From NCBI RefSeq assembly GCF_028389875.1, contig NC_084677.1, positions 11,884,017 through 11,948,016 on the forward strand: a stretch of 64,000 nucleotides of DNA. The letters are read 5' to 3'. The notes under the pieces are model-generated. The model worked only from the letters and a program-made list of their open reading frames with translations. It was not told the DNA's origin and ran no database searches. Each line of letters starts with the position of its first letter. The stretch's first letter is position 1. The stretch comes from Rhea pennata. Taxonomy: Eukaryota > Chordata > Aves > Rheiformes > Rheidae. The position numbers and the translations under genes were made by a program. Positions 12,701 through 22,560 of the stretch are shown here, piece after piece.

Positions 12701-15700
12701 TCTGACTCATAAGGTTAAAAAAGCAGCTTCTGCAGCACTCCCGGCTTTGTTGGCACCACTTGCACAGCCAGCAGGTCAGCAGTGAGCTGCTGATTTAACC
12801 TCTCTAGGAAAGAAAACGGGACAGTGACACTCAGGAGAAGGATAACCATAGAGATGGTTAATGTAGAGATGACATTCCTTCACAAGTAAAATGCATCCTA
12901 TTAGAGAGCAGTTCTTGATAGCAATAGTAAATCCCAGAGAAATATACTTTATTGCAAGGATGCAGTGAATTCCAAAGTGGGAATATCAGCTTCTACTCCA
13001 AGTGAACTTTAATGGCAAAAAAAGACAAATACTCTTTGGCATATATAATGGTTGGAGACACCTCCTCCCTCCTCCATGTCTGTACAGTGTGAATGTACAG
13101 AACTATCTCCTATCATTGAAACGCTCAGCTTATAGAGTTTAGAGAAAGTATCTTATTAAGTACCTGAGTAAACTTGTTGAGCTCCCAGTCTGAGATCTGT
13201 CACACTCTCTGCCAGATACAATTGCTTTCCACATCTTCCCACTGAGCTCACTTGGCGTGACACCTTGACGGAAGTAAATTGCTCTATCATCACAGCCAAT
13301 TCCCCAGACCTAGAGAAGGAAAGGTCTTGAAGAAGGAAATGGCACAGAGTGCAGACAGATACCATCTACAAAAAAGTGCAGTGCTGGAAAATTCACGGCA
13401 AGGATCTACTGGACTCACCATTTACCTTTTGCATTCTTCAGTAGTGCTGATACTGTAGATGAAATATAAAACTGTACCACTAAGAGAAGACTGTTTGTAC
13501 CTGAATGTGTCATACAAGAGGCATGCTGACTGTTACCTTCTGGTAAATAATTTGGCCATACACTCCGTCCTAGAAGTTCAGTCACATGGACCTCTTGTTC
13601 AACTGTCCATATAGCACTGTTGACAGTCTTTACGTCATGTGTGAATACTGCCTATATAAAGGGGAATGCAAGTGTCGTCACAACTGGTATACAGCTGTCT
13701 TACCTGGTTATTTAAGCCTACATTTACCATCATCATTTCTCCAACCATTTCAATCCAGCTTGTTCCACAAGGATTATGCGAATTCACACCTCTTCTAAAC
13801 CACACCTACAACAACAGCAGCAGAAGTTTAAAGTTTGCTCCTTCTGTACAGGTAGGCAGACAAGCGAGAATTCAGTTTCTTACTCTTAATCTCCAATACT
13901 GACTTGCCACATTGCCTTCTTAAGGCAATGGCCTTCTTAATGAGCACTGGTTCATTTCCTTTATCACGTAAAGACAGAGTAATTCTCTTAGTAGTTTCTA
14001 GACTCTGTGTGCATGTGACCCTACCAGAGCCAGAACTGCCCACAAGGATGATCTAGACATCTTGTTAAGACTTTCTGTAACAGTTTTAGTCTCTTTGCCA
14101 CTGGAAAAAAAAATCTATTACATGTTAGCTATAGGCTGGTTTTGGTCACTCTGAGTGGATTTCTAAATAGTGTTTCTACCTTCAAACCCAAAAAGCAATG
14201 CCAAGAGAGAGAACTGCAGATTTCTTTAGAGGTGGAGCTTTTAAAATTTTCTCTCTTAGATTAGTTTTTACTTATCAGAAAGTGTCTGTCTGTGGGCTGG
14301 GTACCTCTAGGAGTAGGATATGGTCAGATAATGGAAAACAGCTACTGTGGAAGTTGTTTGTCAGCTGACTCACATAACACACTTGGCTACTTTATAGCAA
14401 ATCTGAAGAAAAACGTATTAGCTTAATCCTCATTTATAGTGGTTTTATTCGGCAAACAGACACAGTCAGTTACCATGGCTCAGCTGACAAGCAATAATTC
14501 ATTAAACCAAGGTAATTCAATTATTTACAACTGCCAAACCTATCCTTATCCTGAGGTAGGTGCCAAAGGGAGAACTAAACAAATGGTATAGGTATTTTGA
14601 TTAAAAAACACTTCCTGTATTTCACTTATGTAATTTCCTCAGGTAAAGAAGCCCTTAAGCCGTACAGGGTACAAGGAATCTCTTTTATATTATCCATCTT
14701 AAATTGTCTGTAAATCCTGGAAATTACAATGTCAGAGTAAGAATCTAGAAGTATTACAATGTCTTAGTGTTCGAAGTAAAAAACTGTTTTCTTCCAAAGC
14801 AGAAATCATTAATGTTTTTGGATGGCAGATGAAGGGATCTGATTATCACCAGTCCAAAACCATCCTAGGTCATTCTCAAAGACTAAGTTAAAAACCTAGT
14901 AAGCAAGTGAGACACGGCTTTGTCTCTTCGGAGACAAGGCAGAGCAGCCAGAAGCCCATTTAATTTTGATGCTCAATATCCCTTAATAGTAGGCCCCTTA
15001 CATTCCCCCACATCATACACACCTACCACATCTGTAAGACTCAGGTTTAGAAAATTCCTTCCAAGAGAAAAGCAAGATGTCTACTTGGAGTTACACGCAA
15101 CTATTTACATTACAAACCACAGAGCATTCCCATAACAAAAGGGGGACTGGGACTCCCCATGAATGTAGGGAGTTCTAATCACCAGTATTTCCTATGAAAA
15201 TTACATGCAAGCTTGAAAAAAGCAGAAACAAACAGGTGAAAATGTAGAACTAGAGCATAACACCTCTTACTTTTCTGTCTTTTGTAACACCCCACACCAC
15301 ATCAACACCCACAGAGATGTGCATAATCCCATTTTCAGAGCTTGGCGACTCCACAATACTCCAGGAAATTCCTGCAAGAAACAAAACCAGGAAGCCATTC
15401 TAGGTTAGTTTCTTATTCTACACTATGCAAATAAGAGGGGTTCCCTGCTAAATATAACAAAGATCTACCTTGAGGGTTATTCCTATCAATTCCTTCTCTC
15501 ACAATAGCTTGTCCTTCCCAAAGAGTTGCCCAAAGGAGGTCATAGGGTCCACAGCTGATCTGCACAACTTCACCAGGAGTGGCAATTAAGGACCATGTAG
15601 AACCTTCTGGATTATGAAGGCAAACATTTTCTCTGTACCATACCTAGACAAAGAAAAAGAAAAAAAAACGTCTTGGAAAAAATACCAATGTAACAATGAA

Positions 15701-18700
15701 ACCAGTCAGACAAGCATGAAGACAACCTAGACTAGAAAAAGTCTGCCTTTAATAACATTTTTAAAAAATGTTTGCACAGTGACCTTTAAAGATAACTTTT
15801 TGATGTTGGTTATGCAGTTAAAGTCCATTTCCTTATGTACTAAGGGAGGAGGTGCTTCTACAGACTGTCTTTTACCATGCAAGTGAATCAGAACGTATGA
15901 CCTACTGCTACTATGCATGTATTTCAACATTTAAAAACACTTCAGTAGATTTCAAGGCACAGTAAATAAACCAAGAACGAACAAAGATATAATGCAAAAC
16001 CATTACTGTTGGACGACAGCCCAACCTTATTCTCAGTGAGCACAGCATGCCACGTTATCAGTCAAAATTCCATTCTCTACATAGCCCTCAACGGCATCCA
16101 GCCTACCTGCTAGTCTTGGCCCTACTGTCTGTGTACTTTCCTAGAGCCTACAGTGGAAATAGGAAGGTCAAACATAGAAAGCACCCTGTGGTGGGCACAT
16201 AAGTGTTCCAAAACATGACTGTTGAGTGCCAAATCCTCATTTTTATAAATATTTTATTTTCTCCGGGAACTTTTGCTTGGGAAATTAAAGCATTTTACAA
16301 CATCTGTTAAGTAAAATTGCTGAGTGTGATGCTGTCACTTATTACTGGGAAGCCTGAGGCATAGGGAATTTTATTCTGAACAATTTAACCAAGGTGTTCC
16401 TGCCTGGAGAGGCAGACAAAGTGTGAATGAAATCTCAGACTACCTCTTAAGATTATCACATTCTTCCCCATAAGACCACAAGTTAGGAATTGTCTAGAGA
16501 CAAAGGAAGGCTACTCAGATACATGCTGTAAGAATGAAGGAGGGAAAGCAGCACACAGCAAAATAGGAGAGACTTTATGATAGCCCTAAAAACAAAAAAT
16601 GAAAGATGTAGTTTTCAACAGAAAATAAATTAAAAGCATTCCAGAGCTGAATTCCATACTGCCAAGTCAGGAGATTCTAATAGCAATCTCAGACCTAGTA
16701 TCCCAGGGAGTTTCAGTAAGCAAAAGGCCAGCCTGTGAAGGACTTAAGGGGAAATACAGTTAGCTAACAATTCAAAACACCAGCCTATGTTTCCTGATCA
16801 ATGATAAGTTTTGGAAAATTGTTTTGTAATCTTTTCCTTGAATTAACTTCTGACTCTCCACCACAGAGACATGGTGCAATGCTTTGCAACAATCTTTATC
16901 ACCTTTTAAGGCTCCTTCTCTTTATTAGTCGTGCCATACTCTGCATGCAGCCCTGCTGTCTTCATGAGCATTTTGCAGGCTATAGGACAGTACTCAGCAC
17001 AGACTTTTCGGATTCAGCTGTTTATACTGGCTTGCTGCTTCTCCATAACCTCGTGAGATACTTGTCCTGAACCTTCCCTTTCCCTTTAGAATGTAGGTTG
17101 TTAAATAATGGAGTCTTAAAGTAGCTTTTCATCCTTTGCTAGATACACCACCAGCATAGGTTCTTACCATCGTAAGATGGTAACACATCGGCCTTGCTTT
17201 AAAAGCACTTACCTCCCATTCGATGTTAATTTTTATATGAGAAAACTGATGGAACATGCACATACCCTTCCTTGTAAAGAAACTGCCCATACTGATAAAC
17301 GGCCAACAGGCTCATCAGTGATTTCCCATCCTCCAATGGAGATATCATTGAAAGGGTCTGGTAACTGATCTGGATCATCATGTGATGTAATCTGAAGCAA
17401 AGAGAAGGAAGGTTAAGAACAAAGAAAGAGACATTACAAATAGATCGTGATGATCTGGCTGGTGGCTTAACTCAATTTCATTTACAGTTTTGCATTCTCA
17501 GAATGGAAGCAAGTAATAATTACTCATACAGATAAGGCACATAGCTAAGTGAATGAAGTTAAAGAGGTGCAACCTTGAAATAAAATGTTCGGTCATACAA
17601 TCAAAGCAACTGAACAAGTTGATTTGAAATCCGCAAAAGAGCTGGGCCTCTAACTCCCACTGCACTACCAAGCGATTTGGCACCTTATTACCATGGATTT
17701 CTATGAAAAATCCCAACTTTCAAGAATTACAAGATTGGAAGCCAAATAATCCAGGCTCAGCCTATAGAACAGTGATAAAATGCCAATTTCTCAGCACTTC
17801 CAGTTGACTTTTTCAGAAATCAGTTTAGTTAATATTTAAATGAAATCAGAACCTTTGCCCAAACGTCCCGTGATTTGTATCTCCTGTATCTGATCCACCT
17901 CCTGCGTCGGACACATGAATTCCATTTCTTATCCTTTGTGTAGGTGCTGGGGAAGTCTATGGCATAAGTCCAACCCTGCAAACAGAGGGTTTCTTTTATG
18001 AAAATTGGGACCAAGCGAAAACTTGAAATCATTAATCAGAGTAATTGTGCATAAGAGTTACTCCTACAAACATAATACAAATTATTGTGCATGTCTTAAC
18101 AGCTCTGATTAACAGATCAACTAATTCTATGAATGATTTATGAATCCTGTCCTAATGCCTCTGCATGAGACATACAGGACAAACAGGACACAGTAAAGCA
18201 TTTTACTTTTTCATAGTAAAAATCTTAAACCAGAATGATATCCAGTTGCTAACATTTCATGGTCTGAGCCAAAGTTCATTCAAGTCCAGTAAATAAATAA
18301 ATACAAACATTCCCACAGGCTTCAAAAGCCTTCAGACAAGATCCTTCCTTGTGAGCTATTTCCCAGTAGGAACTGGCTATGGGAAGTTAGTGCCTTTTAT
18401 TTTACAGACTGAGGATTCCCAGAACAGATCTCTTTTTGGTATTGTTCACCTACCCCTTTCTCTGTTGGTTCCCCTCCAATATTTTCATCCACATACCAGT
18501 CAGACTCCCACTCCCAGTGTGGTGAAGGCAGTGTGAAACTATCAAGCTGCTGATGTTTTAGCCCGCTCACATCACTCCACTGCCAGCGGTCGCTGGGCAT
18601 TAATTTCTCACAAAAGCCTCCAATTGGATTCCAGCGCTGCCAGAAATGATAACAATTATTTTAAGATCACCATCACTTCATTGGACATACAAAGACCCAT

Positions 18701-20581
18701 CGGGGTCATCAGTGATACATTTCTTTCATTCTGCATTTGAAAAGGATTAATTCTTGTGGTGAATGACAGTGTTCATACTCTAGGCCTCTAGCTAACGCTG
18801 TCTTTGGAAGGAAGCTTCTTTAAATATCAGGGAAGGGCTGGATTTCAACTACATAAAGAGGAACACCTGATGATACAGTTTTATTAATAAGCAGTGCCTT
18901 TTCCTTTGGTGATGTTGTACACCATGAAACTGTAGCATTAATATATTGCTGTACAAATGGCTTTGGGATCTCTAATCTAATCCCTAAGATAAAGTTAATT
19001 AATATCTTGCCTATCCTAGAAAAACAACACAGTTGCTATACCAGAAAGTATGTCAAGATAACTACATCAATAAATCTTTTCCCTTTACCTCATATTAAAA
19101 AGAGTTTTTTTGTTTTGTTTTGTTTTTTTTTTTAACAAATCTGGCTTTAACCAATGTATAGAACAAAAAACTCACTGGAGTTTTCACCAATGCAGCTGCG
19201 ATATTTTTTCCAAACACTCAACCACTACAGAAATACTAGCAAAATTTCTCATGTAAAATTGCCCTTCACCTTACGGTACAAAGAAAATGAATGCTTCCAG
19301 ATTCTGTTATAATTATTATGCAAAATATTGTTTATGCATACTACATATGCATACTACAGACATACATACAATACATATATACTATACATGCATACTAGGA
19401 ATCTGGCAGAATTGCTTATAAATTATTCAAGATTTAACTTTTTTGTTGTTAGCTTTTGCAAAATATTTCCTTCTGTGCTTCTTAGTATTTTGTTTTCCTT
19501 CTTTTCACAGCTTAAAACCAACAAACAAAAAGAACAAATAGATTTTAAAGTTTTACATTTTTTAAAGAACAAGTTTACATAACTAATGCCTAGAAAGTTT
19601 TATCAATATTAAACAATACATAAAATTAGTTTGCTTTATTTTTACCTATGCTAGGTAAGCTAATGTTTCAACCTCTGTTTATCTGGTCACCCCTTAGAAA
19701 GTAGAGAAATGCGCAGAATGAAATTTTTAAATTTTCTCTCTCAAATGACTTTTGGTTTATTTAAAAACAAAATAGATAGACTGCCTTTAAAATATTATTT
19801 TAAAGGCATTCTTTTGAAGTATCTTACATAGAAAGGACCATCTCACATAATAAGACTTCTATGCAGAGTTGGAAATACATTGTATTTTAACACATAGTTA
19901 AGCTTTTATTATAGAGTTCTTTGAAATACAGGAAAATAATATTTGCTTAACAATAATATATTTTTGGTGATGTACCTTTATTGCCTGGCAGATACACTGG
20001 ACTGGAATTTTCTTAAGGGACTGTGTGTTTGTCACTAAGGAAAGGAACACATGAGGTGTAATGGGGGAATGTCCCAGTCTGAAATGGCTTGCCTAAAACA
20101 GGCCATAGCTCACACTATTGTCTGTTTTTGATAAGAATTGGAAAGTATAATCTTCACTTGGGAATTAAAGTATGCATGCTATATGGCGCATGTATACTCT
20201 TTAGAAACATGAGGCAAGAAACTGAAAAAAGCAAAACCAAACAATCTTCCCATGGGAAAAACATGCAGAGACAATCGATCTAAGGATTTGTTACATTCTT
20301 TTCTGAAGAATACATGGCAATCTAACAGAGGCACCCATAACATTTCATACCTGATTCTCGTAGGTTTCTTCCTGGTATCTAATAGGAACGTCACCTGAGA
20401 ATACATAGGTGTATACTTGATGATCACAGGCTATTCCCCAGCAGCACTGTTTGACTGCAGAGACCCGTTTGAATTCCAGCTGTGCATCCTTACAGAGCTC
20501 CCAGTACTGGCCAGCAGTAGATAGAGTGTAAACCCTCCCAAAAATGTCGACAGCCCACAAAAGGGAACTGGACATGGCCAT
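686..20581 (-). CDS. TECPR1: TECPR1, tectonin beta-propeller repeat-containing protein 1 (gene-level, 3' partial)
   Basis: Twenty-one coding exons join in frame on the minus strand, each with a GT donor and AG acceptor, and read collinearly with vertebrate TECPR1. In the family, TECPR1 binds ATG5-ATG12 through an ATG16-like helix, carries a PH domain, and its first dysferlin domain recognises sphingomyelin exposed on damaged lysosomes and directs LC3 lipidation. Order seen here: N-terminal TECPR repeats (exon 2), first DysF (exons 3-4, about residues 115-177), more TECPR repeats (5-9), a Ser/Asn-rich linker (10), the ATG5-interacting helix (11), PH region (12-14), TECPR repeats (15-17), second DysF (17-20) and C-terminal repeats (20-22). 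Residue numbers count from the ATG at 20581. About 1064 residues are present; the human protein has about 1165, so the C-terminus continues beyond base 1. No frameshift or internal stop was seen. Confidence 0.97.
1706..2333. repeat. 29-bp polypurine minisatellite, about 21.6 near-identical copies
   Basis: The plus strand repeats a pure A/G unit of 29 bases (starting GAAAGAAAGGAAGG) from 1706. The start of the last partial copy at 2315 is exactly 21 periods away. Copies look identical by eye. The array lies in TECPR1 intron 21, so the TECPR1 pre-mRNA carries a continuous C/U tract of about 630 nt. Because 29 is not a multiple of 3, each reading frame cycles with an 87-bp (29-residue) period. 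This gives long meaningless open frames on both strands. Confidence 0.97.
2446..2581 (-). CDS. TECPR1: TECPR1 exon 21
   Basis: 136 bp ending in phase 1. It encodes GTSWLHVGTDQPF, SVSIGAFYQVWAIARDGSAF and YRGSVSPKKTA. The acceptor is TTTGTTAG and the donor GTCAGT. The 1667-bp intron that follows contains the polypurine minisatellite. Confidence 0.95.
3162..3310 (-). mobile_element. CR1 LINE 3' fragment (intronic)
   Basis: The plus strand reads CACAGAATGGTTAAGGTTGG, then AAGGGACCTCTGGAGATCAT and a CAAGCAGGG motif. This is the reverse complement of the conserved 3' end of avian/reptilian CR1 elements. It is a 5'-truncated copy on the minus strand within TECPR1 intron 20. The far boundary is approximate. 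Confidence 0.85.
3754..3928 (-). CDS. TECPR1: TECPR1 exon 20
   Basis: 175 bp, phase 2 to phase 0. It encodes KCKIVTNGPWLEVPPVTLW, SIIPSSDADDEESVALWAI and SDKGDVLCRLGVTQQNPA. It closes DysF 2 and starts the C-terminal tectonin blades. The donor is GTAAGG. Confidence 0.95.
5406..5462 (-). CDS. TECPR1: TECPR1 exon 19 (second DysF)
   Basis: 57 bp, phase 2 on both sides. It encodes (A)SYHGHKTMKDFVRRRRWA, the DysF-C motif. Where the first DysF has DKKWN, this one has HKTMK, so the membrane-inserting Trp of the first domain is absent, as in the human protein. Confidence 0.95.
5788..5867 (-). CDS. TECPR1: TECPR1 exon 18 (second DysF)
   Basis: 80 bp ending in phase 2. It encodes VSDWYIDFNTSGGTDREGW and QYAADFP, parallel to SDWYVDEN and GWTYAIDFP of the first DysF domain. 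Confidence 0.95.
6279..6375 (-). CDS. TECPR1: TECPR1 exon 17
   Basis: 97 bp, phase 2 to phase 0. It encodes RGLPTDRYMWSDASGLQE, then TKPPSPQWSW, leading into the second dysferlin domain. Confidence 0.95.
7057..7159 (-). CDS. TECPR1: TECPR1 exon 16
   Basis: 103 bp, phase 1 to phase 2. It encodes LASSADNIYTQSDVKCVYIY, then ENQRWNPVTGYSS, matching human YENQRWNPVTGY and repeating the YENQRWNP motif at the exon 2/3 junction. Confidence 0.95.
7433..7560 (-). CDS. TECPR1: TECPR1 exon 15
   Basis: 128 bp, phase 2 to phase 1. It encodes (M)FWRQVGGHLRMIECNNRG, then VVWGIGYDHTAWVYTGGYGG and a FIQG end. The acceptor is TTTCTGGCAG and the donor GTAAGG. Confidence 0.96.
8123..8280 (-). CDS. TECPR1: TECPR1 exon 14
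   Basis: 158 bp, phase 0 to phase 2. It completes the PH helix (LALLSMSCCESRR) and opens the second tectonin array with HAIWSVTCKGDIFVSEPSP. It ends PCDQ plus AT of a split Met before GTAAGA. Confidence 0.95.
8955..9104 (-). CDS. TECPR1: TECPR1 exon 13 (PH region end)
   Basis: 50 codons, phase 0. It encodes YIHVFLNEVTILVEVLNEAK, then HSFALYTPERTKQRWPIRLA and EQEMHDW. The terminal W belongs to the closing PH helix. The donor is GTACTA. Confidence 0.95.
9645..9800 (-). CDS. TECPR1: TECPR1 exon 12 (PH region start)
   Basis: 52 codons, phase 0. It encodes SVWVKTGTLQWWRNWKPHKW, then DVRVALEQFTGSDGMRDS and ILFIYYMYHEEKK. This begins the PH domain that in the family binds PtdIns4P. The ORF apparently continuing past 9645 is intron after GTGTGT. 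Confidence 0.95.
10782..10927 (-). CDS. TECPR1: TECPR1 exon 11 (ATG5-interacting helix)
   Basis: 146 bp, phase 1 to phase 0. It encodes LSLSITPAQTAAWRKQ, IFQQLSERTKRELENF and RHYEQAIEQ. In the family this is the ATG5-interacting region, which is similar to the N-terminal ATG16L1 helix. The aromatic/basic WRKQIFQQL start is intact. Confidence 0.95.
11804..12330 (-). CDS. TECPR1: TECPR1 exon 10 (linker)
   Basis: 527 bp, the largest exon, phase 2 to phase 1. It begins (S)AGCFFTDD and runs through a low-complexity Ser/Asn/Thr/Asp-rich segment before the conserved PWTNIDLKEA-like block (here QWTNIDLKEAQ) and DHPLWAWVSGGGC-like block (here EHPLWAWVSGGGC). The linker is poorly conserved in the family, while both flanking blocks match well. 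The exon ends WFTVPSG. Confidence 0.95.
13164..13309 (-). CDS. TECPR1: TECPR1 exon 9
   Basis: 146 bp ending in phase 2 (AG, then GTACTT). It encodes VWGIGCDDRAIYFRQGV, TPSELSGKMWKAI and a Ser-rich tail ECDRSQTGSSTSLL that matches the human order before AGCFF in exon 10. Confidence 0.95.
13704..13805 (-). CDS. TECPR1: TECPR1 exon 8
   Basis: 34 codons, phase 0 at both ends. It encodes VWFRRGVNSHNPCGTSW and MVNVGLNNQ. The acceptor is TTGTTGTAG and the donor GTAAGA. Confidence 0.95.
15271..15371 (-). CDS. TECPR1: TECPR1 exon 7
   Basis: 101 bp; restores phase 0 after exon 6. It encodes ISWSIVESPSSENGIMH, then ISVGVDVVWGVTKDRK, another tectonin blade, ending before GTAAGA. Confidence 0.95.
15469..15643 (-). 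CDS. TECPR1: TECPR1 exon 6
   Basis: 175 bp from acceptor TCTAG to a phase-1 donor (CAA G, then GTAGAT). It encodes VWYRENVCLHNPEGSTW, a QISCGPYDLLWATLWEG repeat core and the start of the next blade (VREGIDRNNPQG). Confidence 0.96.
17266..17391 (-). CDS. TECPR1: TECPR1 exon 5
   Basis: 42 codons, phase 0. The first residue is I180, which completes the W-A-K-I candidate LC3-interacting motif started by exon 4 (human W175-I178). It is followed by acidic linker (HDDPDQLPDPFND) and a TECPR repeat, GRLSVWAVSLQG. Confidence 0.96.
17853..17975 (-). CDS. TECPR1: TECPR1 exon 4 (first DysF core)
   Basis: 41 codons, phase 0 at both ends. It reads GWTYAIDFPSTYTKDKKW, then NSCVRRRRWIRYRR and KSRDVWAK. W156 here corresponds to human W154, the residue reported to insert into sphingomyelin-rich membrane. 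The Arg-rich CVRRRRWIRYRR stretch is the usual DysF-C signature. Confidence 0.96.
18454..18636 (-). CDS. TECPR1: TECPR1 exon 3
   Basis: 61 codons, phase 0 at both ends. It starts RWNPIGGFCEK after a CAG acceptor and ends PTEKG before GTAGGT. It carries the start of the first dysferlin domain, including the aromatic cluster HWEWESDWYVDEN typical of DysF-N. An apparent extension past the donor (GVGEQY) is intron. Confidence 0.96.
18637..20350. other. TECPR1: TECPR1 intron 2
   Basis: About 1.7 kb of AT-rich intron. It includes a degenerate TATGCATAC/ACATACATA-rich stretch at about 19330-19400. No exon-like segment was recognised. Confidence 0.7.
20351..20581 (-). CDS. TECPR1: TECPR1 exon 2 (first coding exon)
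   Basis: The acceptor ends at 20584 and the donor begins at 20350, ending in phase 0 after YENQ. It encodes the first TECPR repeat, with LLWAVD, GRVYTLSTAGQYWE and a QCCWGIACD core. Two in-frame starts exist, at 20581 (MAMSSS) and 20575 (MSSS). The second makes the numbering identical to human, where WAVD begins at residue 7. The first has the stronger Kozak context (G at -3 and +4). Confidence 0.96.
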
Positions 20582-20583
20582 GT

Positions 20584-21837
20584 CTGAAAAGCAAAAAACA
20601 AGTTATTAGTAGAAATGACAGTTTTAAGAAATGGATCTTGAACCTACTATAGATTGGTTCAATTTTGAGCCATCATCAGTCACATCAAATAAAAAGTAAA
20701 AAGTGATCTTTTGAAAAGAGCCCACGTGAAGCAGATAACCAGATTACTTTCAGTAGGAGCTGGGCGCCTAAACACTTAGACAGCTCTAAAAATCCACATT
20801 AAAGATCTTCCTGCAAGCACACTACTGTCCAAACTACGCAGCCTTCCATTAACATGGCAGCTTTAGCAGGCTAAGCACAGAAGTCCAGGCTGCGCAGAGA
20901 CACGGGGATGAAGTAGGATGGAACTGCCCAGACCTAGTAATGCCCTGCACACACTGCTCATCCCAGTCCAGGGGGACTGACTAGTACTGCACGTGTCAAT
21001 GGTGAGAGCAAAACCGCGGAAAATTCGGAACAGCTAGGCCTATATCTGTGCTTTATCTCAACCTGTGCATGTACCAATGGGAAAGCAACGCTCACAAAAA
21101 TAAGCCTTTCAGAATTAACATTTAAAATTCTGCAAAACAGTCTTTTTAAGAACAGAAAACATGATGCATTTAATCTTAAATAACCAGAATGCCTGCGAGT
21201 CTGGAGCCGAGGAAGTCAAGTCATGGATAACGCAGTGGAAATACCTGTCTAGAGTAGGCAGATGATAAAGAAAAGCGATACTTGGGTGTATGACAGGCGG
21301 ACAAACATTCAGAGGAGCGCCTCTGTCTGCATCGTGACAAGGCAGACAAGGCAGCACCTGAAAATGGTAAAGTTTCAAGCATTCCAGGAAGTATGGAGTC
21401 AGGAAAAACGCCGATGGGACTGACTGAAGGCAGCAAGGATAAGGGAGAAGCAGTTCCTGCATTTCTTTCTTCTTCGAGCTTTCGAGACAGGGAGCGTAGG
21501 GAACCGCAGGGAACCCACAGGGGATGCGGGATCTTAGGCCCCTCCCAGGCTGGGCCCCTCTGCACCGGCTGCACGGTTCAGCGCGACGCCGCTCCACCGG
21601 CGAGCGCGGGAGCGGCCGGGGGCAGCGCAGCGCAGCGGCCGCGGCACCGCGGCGGCCGCTGGGGCGGCGGCGGCGGCGGCGGCTCGGGCGAGCGCCCCGG
21701 CGGGCCGCGGCCGCCCCGCCGCCAGGAGCCCCCGCTCCCGCCCCGACCTCCCGGTGCCGACGGCCCGGCCCGGCCCGGCGGGCGGCAGCGGGGCGGCTGA
21801 CAGCGGCTCCCCCCGCCCGCCGCCGATCGCCCCTCAC
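20584..21837. other. TECPR1: TECPR1 intron 1 (inferred)
   Basis: Lies between the inferred untranslated exon 1 and exon 2. It changes from AT-rich at the left to CpG-rich beyond about 21480. The minus-strand open frames here (240 and 117 codons) have no recognisable protein and run across the inferred donor. Confidence 0.6.
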
Positions 21838-22560
21838 CTGCCTCCCGCCCCGGCCTCGCCGCCGCCGCCGCCGCCCCGGGCGGATGGCGCCGCCTCCGCG
21901 GCCCGCAGCGGCGCCAGGGCAGCGCCGGGCAGCGCAGGCCGCGCGCTCCCGTTGGCTGCGCCGCCTCCAAGCGCCGCCGCCATTGGGCGAGCGGGCGGGC
22001 GGGGCGGGGCCGCCGGGCGGCGCGGCGCGGCGCGGCCCTAGCGCGGGCCGCCCGGGAAGGCAGCGCCTCCGCCGGGCCCCGCCCCGCCCCGCCCCGCCCC
22101 GCCAGCGCCCCCGGCCCCCGAGGGCAGCACAGGGAGGGAGCGGGAGGCGCCGCGCGCCCCGCCGCGGTAACGCGGGCTCCGCGAGGGCAGGAGGAGCCCC
22201 CGCCGCCCCGGCCCCGCGGGAGAGCGGCGGCCGGGCGGGGAGGAGGCGCGCGGATGCGAGCGGAAGCGCTGCTGGGCCGGCCGCGGCCGCGCCGCCGGGA
22301 AGCGGCTGTCGTGCCCTTCCCGGGGCGGCGGAGATCGGCCCGTGGCTCGCCCGGCGGGTTCGTCAGTCAGGACTGAGGCGGCAGAGGAGAGCCTCCGTGC
22401 TTGGGACAACCGCGCGGGGAGCGCGAGGTCCCCCGGGTCTCCGCGCGTCTCTAAGGCTCGGGAGCCGCCTTTTTCCAAGGGAACCGCGGAGCCGTGCCGC
22501 ATGCGGCCGCGGCGGTTTGTCGTGGTGTGTCGGAGAGCGCCTCCGCCTTGCCCTGCGCTG
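21480..22560. promoter_or_regulatory. CpG island with Sp1-type sites
   Basis: Very high G+C and dense CpG over about 1 kb, with CGG/CCG runs and a tandem CCCCG tract (22077-22103) that forms overlapping GC boxes. It covers the inferred TECPR1 start. The CpG composition explains the overlapping open frames in every reading frame; none looks like a known protein. Confidence 0.75.
21838..22000 (-). promoter_or_regulatory. TECPR1: Probable TECPR1 non-coding first exon and core promoter
   Basis: The first coding exon begins only two bases before the ATG, so an upstream untranslated exon is required. On the minus strand a strong donor (GAGGCAG then GTGAGG) lies at 21838/21837 inside a CpG island. 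Just upstream, the minus strand has CCAAT in the context GCCCAATGG near 21983 and a CCAAC near 21952. A CCCCG run sits farther out at 22077-22103. The transcription start cannot be fixed from sequence, so the outer boundary is approximate. Exon 1 ending in CAG would place G at -3 of the first ATG. Confidence 0.6.

Noticed and set aside
21115-21837. 240-codon minus-strand open frame upstream of TECPR1 coding exons
   Set aside because: It starts right at the inferred exon 1 donor and runs into intron 1; no homology to TECPR1 or any family I know.
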